Translations under genes and position numbers: made by a program
Source of the DNA: Flavobacteriales bacterium
GTDB lineage: Bacteria > Bacteroidota > Bacteroidia > Flavobacteriales_D > Sanyastnellaceae
Direction of reading: 5' to 3'
Assembly (NCBI GenBank): GCA_018402085.1
Contig: JAGYJM010000002.1
Span: forward strand, 186,001 to 250,000
DNA: 64,000 nucleotides
Shown here: one piece after another, positions 8,890 to 18,700 of the stretch
Layout: each line of letters starts with the position of its first letter
Numbering within the stretch: the stretch's first letter is position 1
Notes under the pieces: model-generated
The model's input: the letters and a program-made list of their open reading frames with translations, nothing else
Told to the model about the DNA's origin: nothing
The model's database searches: none

Positions 8890-10236
8890 TCAGTTGAATT
8901 TGCGGAAAACAGGCTTGATTTCTGGGCCTACGAGGTACTTCGCGTAGCCGTCTTCGAGTGCTTTTTCAAACACTCCGCAGCTCTCGTCAAAGGCGGCGAG
9001 CATAAAGTCAATATCTTCAATGGTGTGCGAGTAGCATGGCGAGAGGATGCCCTGGTACAAGACTCCGCGTTGAATCATCTCCTGCATGAACAGCGTGCGG
9101 TAGAACATGCACGGATGCTTCTCTTTGTTCTTCACGACCAGCCCTACGCTCCAGTTAAAGCCCATGAGGTCAAAGTAGTCTTCGAGGCTTCGGCGTTTGA
9201 GGATTTCTTTCACGCCTTTGATAAAGTGGTCTCCGATCTTGTGGTTGTGCTCGATGACCGGCTCTGATTCGAAGACATCCATGGTCGCGAGACCGGCAGC
9301 AATGGCATGAGTTTCGCCACCGTGGGTGGTGCTGACGAGAAACAGCTTGGGCTTGCCTTCGCGGTTGATGCCGCCGAGCTCCATGATTTCTTTCTTACCG
9401 GTTAGTGCGCAGAATGAGAACCCGTTTGCAATGCCCTTGCCCCAGGTCGCCATATCCGGGTTGGCGTTCAGACGTTTGATACTTCCGGGGTAGTCGGTCT
9501 TGAAGCCGGTGATCATTTCGTCCATGATCCAGAGGGCGCCGTGCTTGTGAGCGATGGCTATGGCTTTTTCATAGAAATCAGGCTCAATGACCTGCCATTT
9601 TTCCGGCTCACCAATGATGCATGCGATCTGCCCGGGATACTCATTAAACATGCGCTCGAGGTCGTCAAGGTCGTTGTGCTTGAAGGTTACGGTCATGTTC
9701 TTGACCTCGCGAGGTACGCCAAAGTCACAGGCCGTTGAGCCGATGAACCAGTCGTCGTAGCTGTAGAAAGGGTGCTCTGCGGTGCGCGCCACAATCTGCC
9801 GACCGGTGTAGGCGCGGGCCAACTTGATCGCAGCGGTGGTTACCACTGAGCCGTTTTTCGCGTACTTGATCATGTCGTGCTGGGGGACAAGCGCCAGGAA
9901 GCGCTCGGCCATTTCGCGCTCGATGACAGACGGACGCGAAAAATTGGCTCCTTTGAGCAGTTGCTCGCGCACCCGCTCCAATACCGGCTCATAGGCATGA
10001 CCCAGCGAAACGGAGGTCAGACCCATCAGCGTGTCGAGGTATTTGTTGCCGTCCGGATCCCAGCAATATACGCCCAGCGCGTGGGTAATGGCGGCGGGTG
10101 AATTCACCGGAAACTGGTCATCGCCCTTTGAGTAAGTGTGCGCGCCTCCGGGAATGAGGTCATGAATCACCGAGCGGTAGTCGTCGCTCTTTTCAAAGTT
10201 GGTGATTTCAGGTAGCGTGGTATCGTGCGTATTCAT
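8890..10236 (-). CDS. Class III PLP-dependent aminotransferase (glutamate-1-semialdehyde aminomutase-like)
   Basis: 448 residues. DEMITGF (239-245) is the class III motif that contacts the PLP nitrogen, and Lys267 in TWGKGIANG is the predicted Schiff-base lysine. YAKNGSVVTTAAIKLARA (about 125-142) is the phosphate-binding region. Family members move an amino group to or within a carbonyl substrate. Known pseudaminic and legionaminic routes use DegT-type aminotransferases instead, so a class III enzyme here suggests a variant pathway (inference). The start overlaps the cytidylyltransferase stop by 4 bp (ATGA), giving translational coupling. Confidence 0.88.
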   Translation of the reverse strand: MNTHDTTLPEITNFEKSDDYRSVIHDLIPGGAHTYSKGDDQFPVNSPAAITHALGVYCWDPDGNKYLDTLMGLTSVSLGHAYEPVLERVREQLLKGANFSRPSVIEREMAERFLALVPQHDMIKYAKNGSVVTTAAIKLARAYTGRQIVARTAEHPFYSYDDWFIGSTACDFGVPREVKNMTVTFKHNDLDDLERMFNEYPGQIACIIGEPEKWQVIEPDFYEKAIAIAHKHGALWIMDEMITGFKTDYPGSIKRLNANPDMATWGKGIANGFSFCALTGKKEIMELGGINREGKPKLFLVSTTHGGETHAIAAGLATMDVFESEPVIEHNHKIGDHFIKGVKEILKRRSLEDYFDLMGFNWSVGLVVKNKEKHPCMFYRTLFMQEMIQRGVLYQGILSPCYSHTIEDIDFMLAAFDESCGVFEKALEDGYAKYLVGPEIKPVFRKFN

Positions 10237-10991
10237 TTGACTTTTCGGTCTTCTTTGAGCGACTTTTCGAAGCCGCTGTTGATCTTGCTCTCTTTGTTAA
10301 GGTCGAGTATTTCAGGCTTTTGCTTCAGCAGTTGCGTTACTTCGTGAATGCCGAAATCACCGCTGCCCTCCAGTTCTTCGAAGATACGTTCTACGGCTTC
10401 AAGATCGGCAGGGGTATCTACTGAAAGTTTGAAAGTGTATTCGGGGTCGGCTTTTTTCCAGGCACAGCGGAAGTGTTTCTTGATGTACGGACATACGTGC
10501 TCTCGTTCGCTCAGGAGCGTTGCCGCATCCTGCGCTTTGCGCAGTGCCTCAAAAGAAAAAACTTCAACGTCAAACCCGTCTTCGAGGTAATCTGGTTCCT
10601 GATTCGAGTTGGAGAAATAATCAGTGCCTGCTTTTAGGTATTCGCGTACCACAAAGTCAAGCACTTTATGGCTGTGTAGCGGATTGTCGCAGCAGATGCG
10701 GACAACAGTGTCAGGTGTGGTATCGAAGGCAGTTGCGGCGCCCCAAAAACGGTCGAGTACATCCCAGTCAGAGCCGCGGAAACAGGCCATGTCGTTCGCC
10801 CTGCACCACGTTTCAATCGCGTCATCTTCAGCGTTGGTAGTGGTGGCAATCACAAAACGATCAACTTCTTGCGATGGCCCCAGTCGCTCGATCAGATGCT
10901 CCAAAATAGGCTTGCCATATACCGCTGTAAGCACTTTGCCCGGTAGACGGGTAGAGCCCATGCGGGCCTGAAGAATGGCGAGGGTTTTCAT
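10233..10991 (-). CDS. SpsF-like cytidylyltransferase
   Basis: 252 residues. The N-terminus LAILQARMGSTRLPGKVL is the nucleotide-binding signature of the SpsF/CMP-ulosonate synthetase group. DTVVRICCDNPLHS supplies a metal-binding acidic region. The product should activate the ulosonic acid made by the NeuB-like enzyme with CTP to give the CMP-sugar donor. The family assignment is firm; the substrate is inferred from the neighbours. It is 6 bp downstream of the GNAT gene in the same operon. Confidence 0.85.
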   Translation of the reverse strand: MKTLAILQARMGSTRLPGKVLTAVYGKPILEHLIERLGPSQEVDRFVIATTTNAEDDAIETWCRANDMACFRGSDWDVLDRFWGAATAFDTTPDTVVRICCDNPLHSHKVLDFVVREYLKAGTDYFSNSNQEPDYLEDGFDVEVFSFEALRKAQDAATLLSEREHVCPYIKKHFRCAWKKADPEYTFKLSVDTPADLEAVERIFEELEGSGDFGIHEVTQLLKQKPEILDLNKESKINSGFEKSLKEDRKVK

Positions 10992-10997
10992 GACCGG

Positions 10998-11525
10998 TTA
11001 AGTTAAGAAAAAGCTCATCCAGACCTTGTCGTGATAGTTGCCGTCTGCGAAAATGTGATTTTTGAGTGTGCCCTCGCGCTCAAACCCCAGTTTCTCGTAC
11101 AGGCGGATGGCGGCCGGATTATTGCTGAATACAGTCAGCGAAACTTTGCGGAGATTGAGGGTGTCGCGGGCATAGTCGAGTACAAGCTGACAAGCGTCAC
11201 TGCCATACCCTTTGCCCCAGTAATCGGCATCTCCGATCATGATGCCGAGTTCTGCCGTTCTCGCAAGGTGATCAAACTGGTCGAGTTTAATGTTGCCGAT
11301 ATGCAAGTCATCTTCGGTGGTGCAAATGGCGAACATTATGGTAGACTGACTTTCAATGCAGCCTTGCACGTAGTTGCGCAGAGCAGACAGTTCTGATGGA
11401 TACGTGCCCGTGACCAGACCTTTGGTGACGGTTGGATGATTGACCCAATTCAGGTACCGTTGCGTAACGTCTTCAAGAGAAATAGATCTCAGGTAAAGCT
11501 TTTCGCTGCGGAGAAAGTAGTTCAT
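10998..11525 (-). CDS. GNAT-family N-acetyltransferase
   Basis: 175 residues of the RimJ/RimL type. ELGIMIGDADYWGKGYGSDA contains the acetyl-CoA pyrophosphate loop (GKGYG), and NNPAAIRLYEKLGFEREG is the usual C-terminal block. In ulosonate operons such an enzyme (PseH/LegH role) N-acetylates the amino-sugar precursor. That is the likely job here but is inferred from context. Spacing to both neighbours is under 7 bp. Confidence 0.82.
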   Translation of the reverse strand: MNYFLRSEKLYLRSISLEDVTQRYLNWVNHPTVTKGLVTGTYPSELSALRNYVQGCIESQSTIMFAICTTEDDLHIGNIKLDQFDHLARTAELGIMIGDADYWGKGYGSDACQLVLDYARDTLNLRKVSLTVFSNNPAAIRLYEKLGFEREGTLKNHIFADGNYHDKVWMSFFLT

Positions 11526-11528
11526 ACG

Positions 11529-12194
11529 CTATCGGTATTTTGTTTGAAGTCTTCGAGCCCCCTCTTCCATTGCTTTTTCATCTTTGGTGAGGTTTTCGTT
11601 GTGCATGCGGTAGCGGTAGAGAGGGAGGATGATGTTGTAGATCCGGTATGCTTTCAGCCAGCGGATGCGCAGGTCTTCTTCTTCACGCGCCCTGAAGCTT
11701 TCGTCGTAAAGTCCGATCTTGTAAAGAAAGTCTTTCCTGAACATGATGCCGCAGGCAATGGGGTGTTCTTCAGCGTTGACATGCTGGATATGACTTCCGC
11801 GCTCATCTACCAGCCAATAATCGGTGCTCACGGCATCCAGGCTGTTGTTTTCGGTCAGGTACAGGCGCTGCATGAAAAGCAGGTCGCGGTGAATGTAGTC
11901 GTCAGCGTCGAGAAAGATGACAAATTGCCCTTTGGCCTTTTTGATGCCGATATTGCGCGCGCCGGCGAGGCCTACGTTCTCTTCGAGGTTGATGACGCGC
12001 ACTTCATCAGTGTAGTTGGCGAGCACATCTTTTGTGCGATCCGTACTTGCGTCATTGACAACGATGATCTCGAATAAATCTTTAGACAGCGATTGTTCAA
12101 GTGCACTGCGAATGGCACGTTCTACATAACCCGCGTAGTTGTATGTTGTAATGATCAGAGAAACCATTGGTCCGTTGATTTGCTCCGCAGGCAC
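11529..12194 (-). CDS. GT2-family glycosyltransferase
   Basis: VSLIITTYNYAGYVERAI at the N-terminus and FVIFLDADDYIH with the DXD metal motif (about 115) identify a GT-A inverting glycosyltransferase. REEEDLRIRW near residue 180 matches the ED catalytic-base region. The 221-residue reading starts at a GTG (12194); an ATG at 12167 (MVSLIITTYN) gives the usual GT2 N-terminus and is the more likely start. It lies second in the operon after the Wzc-like kinase and probably extends the repeat unit at the inner face of the membrane. Confidence 0.82.
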   Translation of the reverse strand: MPAEQINGPMVSLIITTYNYAGYVERAIRSALEQSLSKDLFEIIVVNDASTDRTKDVLANYTDEVRVINLEENVGLAGARNIGIKKAKGQFVIFLDADDYIHRDLLFMQRLYLTENNSLDAVSTDYWLVDERGSHIQHVNAEEHPIACGIMFRKDFLYKIGLYDESFRAREEEDLRIRWLKAYRIYNIILPLYRYRMHNENLTKDEKAMEEGARRLQTKYR

Positions 12195-12202
12195 CCCACC
12201 AC

Positions 12203-14638
12203 TTAGTCTCCTTTCTTGCGCTTCCCGTTCCGGGCGGGTTTACGTTCGTCAGGGTCTGAGCCATAGCCTTCATTGCCATAGCCGTATTCATAGCCATAAC
12301 CGTAGCCATAGCCATAGCCGTATGCATACGAGTAACCATAGCGGTAGAGGTACTTACCGTAGTAGTATTTCCATTTTTTCTGCTTGATGTTGTTCAGCAG
12401 GAGGGCCACATGGCCAATTTTGTTCTGCTCTAACACCTCTTCGAGATACCTTACACCCTGCCGTGAAGCCTTCTCGGTGTTCATGACGTATAGACCGGTG
12501 TCGGCCACACGCATCAGTACAAGCGAGTCGCTGATCAGCATCAGCGGCGGCGTATCGAGAATCACATAGTCGTAGTCAGCCTTTAAGCGCTCAATGAGTT
12601 CATCTACCTTCTTGTTGACCACCAGCTCAGAAGCGTTTGGTGGTACCGGACCCGCTGTCACGATGTCAAGGTTTTCTACCTGTGATTGCACCTTGCACTC
12701 ATCGAGGTCGGTTTTACCTATGATGTAAGTCGATATCCCGCTCACATTATCCAGTCCGAAGGTCTTGTGCACCTTGGGTTTGTGCATGTCGAAGTCAAGC
12801 AAGATCACCTTTTTACCGGCCTTCGAGAGCACCGAAGAGAGGTTGGTAGAGGTGAAGGTTTTACCCTCTCCGGGGTGAAGCGAGGTCACTAGTAAAACCT
12901 TAGGTCCCTCATCTCTAAGCAAATACGATAGATTTGCACGAATAGACCGAAAGGCCTCCGATACATTCGAACGCGAGCTGCCAAGTATGGCGATGGGTTC
13001 CATGAGAATCTCTTCATAGAAAGGTATGCCGCCGATGACCGGCAAGCTGGTAAGGCGTTTCAGTTCCTGCACACTCTCGAGGTGGGTGAAGAAAACAAAA
13101 CGAACCAGTCCGATCAACACTGCAAAAATTAAGCCCATACCGGTTGAAAGATAGATGGTTCGTTGTTTGTCAGGCCCCACGATTCCAACCACGCGGGCCT
13201 CTTCCACCACAGAAGCTTCAGGCACAATGGCCGCCCGGGCAATGACTGTGCTGGCCTTTTTCTCTAGCAGAAAGACATAGAGTTCTTCATTCACTTTGAT
13301 CTTCCGATCGATACCCAGCATGTCACGCTGCGATTTTGGTATGCCTTTGAGCTTGCCTTCAAGTTGACCAATCTGTTGTTCAATATCTTGGATACGTGAG
13401 AACATGGCGTTCCGCGTATCTTTCGTGTAATTGAAGATGCCGATTTTCGTTCCCTTGATAAGTGAATCGATCTTCTGAATACGGAAATTCTCGGGTTCGT
13501 AAAGATTGAGCTTACCGGCGCGGTCAAGCTGCAGGTTGTACAAATCTGAAATCTGTTTTTGAAGAATTTTGTCTTCATCGAACATGAAAAAGGACGGCGG
13601 AAGTGACCGACTGTTCATTTCTCCCCGCAGGTACTCTTCCATGGTGTTCATGCTCTCAATCCGAAGCTCAAGCATCCGTTTTTCAGCATCAAGGTTCACC
13701 ATAGAACTGAAATACTCATCTTTTTCGCGCGAGAGGTCGAGAATGCGCTTCTGATTGCGAAAGTTTTGAAGAGTATACTCCAAAGAATCCAGAATCTCCT
13801 CCAGTTCAAGCAATTGCGTGTCAATGTACTGCTGGGTATTCTCATTGACTTCAATGCGCGACTGCTGGGTGTAGTCTATGTAGACACGCGAGAGAGAGTC
13901 AAGAAAGACCTTGGCCCGTTCTGGAAGCACATCGCGCACCACGATGTTAAGGATGCTCGTGTACTCTACATTTTGAATGGCCAGAGACTCAGAGAATTTC
14001 TTGACTAACCAGTCGTGAGGATGTACTTGAAACTGATAAGTCAACTGCTGGAGGGTCTCCAGATTGCCATCATCTACAAGGCCGGTTTTGTCAATGTGCA
14101 GAATGTAATTGACGTCTTCAACACGTTCGCCAAACCGATAATTCTTGGAGATATTCTCGCCCTGATAGACATACGAAAGGCTGTAGTTTTCAAGATCAAG
14201 AATCCGGATGTCAAAGGGCGAATTGTACATGCCCGGGTCAACCAGCTCAACATCAATACTCAGCGCTTCGATTTTGGTCACTGGCTGGCTCTTGACACGC
14301 CCAACCAGGTAATACGATACACCGTAATTGAGCTTGTCAATGGTTTTTGAAATGATATCGTACGATGACAGCACCCGCTGCTGGTTGGTGACATCAGCCA
14401 TCAGTGAGTAATAGCCAAAGTTCGAATAGAGCTGTGATTGATAGTCGTAGGTATCTTTACTCTTGAGAAGAATCTCCGTTTTAGCCGCGTAGATATTATT
14501 AAGCCGGTAGGTGTAGTAGCGAGCCCCGATGAAGCCAAGCATCGGAAGCAACAGCAGAATGTACCAGTTCCTGCCAACAAACTTCAGAACGGGCCTGAAG
14601 TCGTCCGGATCAAAAAGGGATGCTTTTGGTTCAGCCAT
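12203..14638 (-). CDS. Wzc-type chain-length regulator and tyrosine autokinase
   Basis: 811 residues from the ATG at 14638; the longer frame to 14659 would overlap the -7 box. Wzz-like periplasmic domain between two membrane segments (about 20-40 and 495-515), with coiled-coil stretches between them. The cytoplasmic BY-kinase domain has Walker A HPGEGKTFTSTN (about 587), Walker A' VILLDFDMHKP (about 610) and Walker B YVILDTPP (about 690). The C-terminal tail from about 762 is extremely Tyr-rich (YGYGYGYGYEYGYG), the expected autophosphorylation cluster. It controls polymer length and export together with an outer-membrane Wza, which is not in this window. Confidence 0.92.
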   Translation of the reverse strand: MAEPKASLFDPDDFRPVLKFVGRNWYILLLLPMLGFIGARYYTYRLNNIYAAKTEILLKSKDTYDYQSQLYSNFGYYSLMADVTNQQRVLSSYDIISKTIDKLNYGVSYYLVGRVKSQPVTKIEALSIDVELVDPGMYNSPFDIRILDLENYSLSYVYQGENISKNYRFGERVEDVNYILHIDKTGLVDDGNLETLQQLTYQFQVHPHDWLVKKFSESLAIQNVEYTSILNIVVRDVLPERAKVFLDSLSRVYIDYTQQSRIEVNENTQQYIDTQLLELEEILDSLEYTLQNFRNQKRILDLSREKDEYFSSMVNLDAEKRMLELRIESMNTMEEYLRGEMNSRSLPPSFFMFDEDKILQKQISDLYNLQLDRAGKLNLYEPENFRIQKIDSLIKGTKIGIFNYTKDTRNAMFSRIQDIEQQIGQLEGKLKGIPKSQRDMLGIDRKIKVNEELYVFLLEKKASTVIARAAIVPEASVVEEARVVGIVGPDKQRTIYLSTGMGLIFAVLIGLVRFVFFTHLESVQELKRLTSLPVIGGIPFYEEILMEPIAILGSSRSNVSEAFRSIRANLSYLLRDEGPKVLLVTSLHPGEGKTFTSTNLSSVLSKAGKKVILLDFDMHKPKVHKTFGLDNVSGISTYIIGKTDLDECKVQSQVENLDIVTAGPVPPNASELVVNKKVDELIERLKADYDYVILDTPPLMLISDSLVLMRVADTGLYVMNTEKASRQGVRYLEEVLEQNKIGHVALLLNNIKQKKWKYYYGKYLYRYGYSYAYGYGYGYGYGYEYGYGNEGYGSDPDERKPARNGKRKKGD
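12260..12330 (-). repeat. Hexamer-type repeat encoding the Tyr-Gly tail of Wzc
   Basis: Degenerate tandem units close to ATAGCC (plus strand) encode alternating Tyr-Gly. Such repeats can change copy number by slippage in steps of two residues without breaking the frame. Confidence 0.7.
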
Positions 14639-14656
14639 AAGGCGTTTGTCGAAGTG

Positions 14657-14664
14657 CAAATATA
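14657..14664 (-). promoter_or_regulatory. -7 box of the polysaccharide operon (TATATTTG)
   Basis: A perfect TAnnTTTG lies 18 bp upstream of the Wzc ATG at 14638. I see no clear TTG at the -33 position, so the call rests on the -7 box and on its place at the head of the operon. Confidence 0.45.
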
Positions 14665-14811
14665 GAATTTCGAAGTGGAGCAGACGGCTGCAGGATAAAC
14701 TGTCTGCTCAGAAAGGCTCATGCCGGCCTGTCAATGACTCTCCGTTTCAGCGTCCATCAGACTTTTAAGCGTGATTCAGACTTATACGCCTCGGCATACG
14801 AGGTGCTTTTA

Positions 14812-14819
14812 TACCTTTA
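14812..14819 (+). promoter_or_regulatory. Possible -7 box (TACCTTTA) 5 bp before an ATG
   Basis: Seven of eight positions fit TAnnTTTG. Such close spacing to the ATG at 14825 would give a leaderless or near-leaderless mRNA. Confidence 0.3.
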
Positions 14820-14824
14820 CCCAT

Positions 14825-15304
14825 ATGAATGTGGATCATTTACCGGATAAAGCACGGGTCTGGATTTACCAGGCGGATCGTGTACTCAATGAAGCAGAGC
14901 AGTTAGGCATCGCAAAAGCGATGGATGGCTTTGTGCAACAGTGGAAGGCCCACGGAGCTGAACTGGCCGCAGGCTACGAAATTAGAGAAGGGCGCTGGCT
15001 GATTCTGGCTGTGGATGAGCAGGCGCAAGCCGCCACAGGATGCTCGATTGATAGTTCAGTGCACGTAATTCGTGAACTGGGCGATCGATACAGACTCGAT
15101 TTTTTCAATCGTACACTAGTGGTCTACGAACACGAAGGTGAGCGCAAAACCGCACCAATGCATCAGTTCTGGGCATTGCGAAAGGCCGGCATCGTCAATG
15201 AACATACCTATGTATATAACACGATCGCAACGACCTTGGGTGAATTGAGAACTTCATGGAAGCAGAAGTTCGAAGATAGCTGGCACCAGGAAGCTTGGCG
15301 GTGA
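14825..15304 (+). CDS. Conserved Bacteroidota protein (often labelled ABC transporter ATPase)
   Basis: 159 residues starting MNVDHLPDKARVWIYQADR. Related proteins are widespread in Bacteroidota and are often labelled ABC transporter ATPase in databases, but there is no Walker A, signature or Walker B motif here, so that label should not be trusted. The protein is soluble, without signal peptide or membrane segment. Function unknown. The frame extends 18 codons upstream, but the conserved start and the adjacent -7-like box favour 14825. Codons LGIAKAMDG overlie a GATG hairpin copy at 14908. Confidence 0.75.
   Translation: MNVDHLPDKARVWIYQADRVLNEAEQLGIAKAMDGFVQQWKAHGAELAAGYEIREGRWLILAVDEQAQAATGCSIDSSVHVIRELGDRYRLDFFNRTLVVYEHEGERKTAPMHQFWALRKAGIVNEHTYVYNTIATTLGELRTSWKQKFEDSWHQEAWR
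14908..14927 (+). repeat. GATG hairpin repeat copy (CATCGC stem)
   Basis: CATCGC, AAAA, GCGATG, GATG: exact family structure with a unique stem sequence, inside a coding region on the sense strand. Confidence 0.7.
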
Positions 15305-15467
15305 GGTTGCGAAAACGTGAACGCATTGTTTCCCTTACCTTAACAAGGGGAGTGTCTCCCGGTGCTTGCTTTCTATTATGGTGGTGTTGGTCGGGTGTAA
15401 CGTTCTGTTCGTCGGTAATTTACGGAAAGTGGTCAGGATTTCAATCGAAAAAAAATCGACGAGTGGT

Positions 15468-15499
15468 TTGGGTTTGTGTGTAAAACTTTCTTAAATTTA
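15468..15499 (+). promoter_or_regulatory. Candidate promoter of the giant repeat gene
   Basis: TTG (15468-15470) and TAAATTTA (15492-15499), spaced by 21 bp, match the Bacteroidota pattern TTG-N(17-23)-TAnnTTTG in all but the last base. Use of this site would give a leader of about 240 nt. Confidence 0.4.
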
Positions 15500-15684
15500 G
15501 CAGACCGAAAATTAACTGAGAGGCATTACACTCTCGCTAACTGTACCTTGATCGTCCCTTTATGGGAATATTTACACAAGATGGTGTTGAAGAATGGGGA
15601 GAAGACAACGGATGTCGAACCTAACGGAATTTACAAGAGCGCGAAGCGTGCGCTGTGGATTCCCTGTTGTGTTTTAAGGAAATA

Positions 15685-15709
15685 ACCCCTTAGGGGTGGG
15701 CGAGAGCCC
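15685..15709 (+). promoter_or_regulatory. Tandem hairpins in the 5' leader
   Basis: ACCCC-TTA-GGGGT is followed without a gap by GGGC-GAGA-GCCC, whose loop is a GNRA tetraloop. The pair ends 39 nt before the ATG at 15749. It may stabilise the mRNA or control translation; it matches no riboswitch class I recognise. Confidence 0.5.
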
Positions 15710-15748
15710 GAACAGATAAAGTGTAGTAATTAACCAAAACCAAAACAG

Positions 15749-18700
15749 ATGAAGAAAACGTTATTATCGATGCGTCTGGCAGCCCTATTCATCGGGGTAT
15801 TAGCCGCGCACACCGTAACAGCGCAGTGTACGTTCGGTGGCACCAACTTCGGCGATGTCACGCCGGCGGGCCCCGGATTGACTAATACGCTAACCAACTT
15901 CGCGTGGGGTGGTGACCAGTATGACCTGAATGTACAAGCGGGTGAGACCTATGTGGTTTCTCTTTGCAATGCTACGCCAAGCTGGGATTCACAAATCACG
16001 ATTTTTGATGAGACTGCAACAGACGTTGCTTTTAACGACGACTTCTGCGGCTTGCTCTCAGAGGTTACTTTCACTGCAGCGACTACCGGACTCTACACGG
16101 TGCAGGTGAATCAGTTTTTCTGCACTACGAACAGTGGTCCGGGTCTCACTATTGACGTAACATGGCAAGGTACTGCGCCGCCGGCGTCTGGTGGCGATGA
16201 TTGTGCTTCTGCTTCGCCTGTAGTGTGTGGTGATTCGTTCACCGGTTCTACAGTAGGGGCGCCTGTAAATATCCCTAATGATCCTGCGTTCTGCGGTACC
16301 GCTTATGGTACAGGTGGCGGACAATGGTTCAGCTATGTGGGTACAGGCGATCTCGTGACCGTGAGTCTTTGCGGGTCATCTTATGACACGCGTATTCATG
16401 TGGTAAGTGGTGATTGTGTGACACAAACTTGTGTTGCCGGCAATGATGATTTCTGCGGACTGCAGTCTGAATTGACGTTCACCTCAACTCTGGGTACACA
16501 GTACTACTTCTATGTGAATGGCTTTGGCGCTTCAGAAGGTGACTTTGTGCTGAACGTAACATGCGCGGCGGTTGTCGGTGGATGTACAAACCCTATCGCA
16601 TGTAACTTCGATCCTGCAGCCACTGTAGATGATGGTACGTGTGAGTTCCTTTCATGTGCAGGTTGTACAGATGGCACGGCTTGTAACTTCGACCCTGCGG
16701 CAACGCTTGACGATGGAAGCTGTGATTTTTCTTGCCTTGGTTGTCTCGATAACGCGGCGTGTAACTTTGACGCCGGTGCAAGTATCGACGACGGCTCTTG
16801 CTGCTTCGATAACTGTCTGACCATTGATATGACTGATAGCTTCGGCGACGGTTGGAACGGTGCAACCTACTCGATCACGGATGCTTCAACCGGCACGGTA
16901 GTGGCTTCTGGTGATCTTGACAACGCTGACTCCGGTGATGGTAGCAGCGCTGGTACAGATGAGCTCTGTCTCGTTGACGGTTGCTATTTCGTTGCTGTAG
17001 GTGGTGGTACATTCGATATCGAAGTTGGCTGGACCGTGAACGGTGCTGATAACCCTGCTTCTGGTGGTGCGAACCTTGGAACTCCTGCGCTAATCGTAGT
17101 GAACGGTGGTTGTACCCCTGGTTGTACTGATCCAACGGCATGTAACTTTGACAACACAGCTGATCAGGATGACGGTTCGTGTGACTTTGTGAGCTGTGCA
17201 GGTTGTACAGATCCTCTCGCAACAAACTGGGATCCTGCAGCAACCATCGATGATGGTTCATGTGTGTTCTGTGCTCCGGGTGAAGTGCTCGCTATCTTCG
17301 ATATGACTGACTCATTCGGTGACGGTTGGAATGGTGCTACTTACAACGTTCAAGATGTAGGTACCGGAACATCTGTTGCTAGCGGTGACCTTGATGGTGC
17401 TGCCATTGGAGACGGTGTTTCTGTAGGTACAGATGGCTTCTGCCTCGCTCCCGGATGTTACACCCTCACCGTAGGTGGTGGTACATTTGATGGTGAGATT
17501 GGCTGGACATTCTCTGATAACCTCGGTAACAACTACGGCTCAGGTGGTGCTGTAACAGGTTCTGGTATTGATTTCGGTTTCACAGGTACTTGTGGATTCG
17601 AGGGCTGTACTGATCCTAACGCAAACAACTTCGATCCTAACGCATCTGTAGATGATGGTTCTTGTGTTCTTCCTCCTGCCAACAACGAGTGTGTGAACGC
17701 TGAGGCGGTTACTTGTGGTTCAACAGTGAACGGTACCACGATCGATGCAACGGATGCAGAAGGTCTCATCGGTACTGCTTGTGGTGGTCCAACCATTGAC
17801 TCTCCAGGTGTATGGTACATCTTCAACGCGGCGTCTGACCAGCAGGTCATCGCCAGCCTCTGTAACTCTGCAGGTGGTGATACTAAGATCCATGTTTACC
17901 AGGGCGATCCAGATTGTTCTAACTTGCTGTGTATCGGTGCTAACGATGATAGCTGTGGCCTTCTCTCTGAGATTGCATTTGCTGCTGAAACAGGTAACGA
18001 CTATTACATCTATGTGTCTGAGTTTGGCGGCTTCGGCACCGGACTGGACTTTACACTTGACATCACCTGCCAGGATTGCGATGCGATTCCTGCCAACGAT
18101 GACTGTGTAGATGCTACACCACTTCCGACGAATGGATCGGTTGTGCCTGGTTCACTTTGCTGTGCAAACCCGTCAGATGCGCCAAACTTCTCTGCAGGTT
18201 TCGCAACTGCTTATGACGTGTTCTTCACTGTGAATACCGGTACATTTGATGACCTCTTCTTCCAGGCTGACAACATCTCAGGTACTGATGTAGGCATCAT
18301 GGTTTATACCGGATCTTGTGGTTCGCTCGTAGATGAAGTAGGTGGAATTGCCGCCGGTACTATTGCTGGTACATTGAGCCAGTTTGCGCCGTTCCAGCCA
18401 TTCCCGGCAAATACCGACATCACCTTCGCAGTATTCACTACGGATCCTGCTGGTTGTGGTGATTTCGAAATTTTCGTTGAAGGTCTCATCCTAGGATGTA
18501 CTGACTCTGCTGCGAACAACTTCGATCCACTTGCAAATGAAGACGATGGTTCTTGTGACTATACAGGAGTTACACCTGCGAACGATGACTGTGCAAATGC
18601 TGAAGTACTGACTTGTAACACTACAGTAACCGGTTCTACTGGTGGTGCCACGGCGAATGCGCCTACGCTACTTCCATGTGATCCCGCGCCGGGTACAGGT

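Larger units (their letters stand above)
15305..15748 (+). other. Intergenic region and long 5' leader of the giant repeat protein
   Basis: 444 bp without a convincing gene. It contains a small GGGAG-TGT-CTCCC hairpin (15348-15360), a promoter-like pair at 15468-15499 and two adjacent hairpins at 15685-15709. A 69-codon frame at 15476-15685 has no recognisable features and I do not call it. Confidence 0.6.

Noticed and set aside
14825-15304. ABC transporter ATPase as a function
   Set aside because: No nucleotide-binding motif is present; the label is historical.
15476-15685. 69-codon open frame before the giant repeat gene
   Set aside because: No recognisable features; it covers the presumed leader and promoter region.
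16058-17261. Several long antisense frames inside the repeat-protein genes
   Set aside because: They are mirror images of repetitive, Asp/Gly/Cys-rich codons (Ser/His/Arg-rich peptides) with no independent support.
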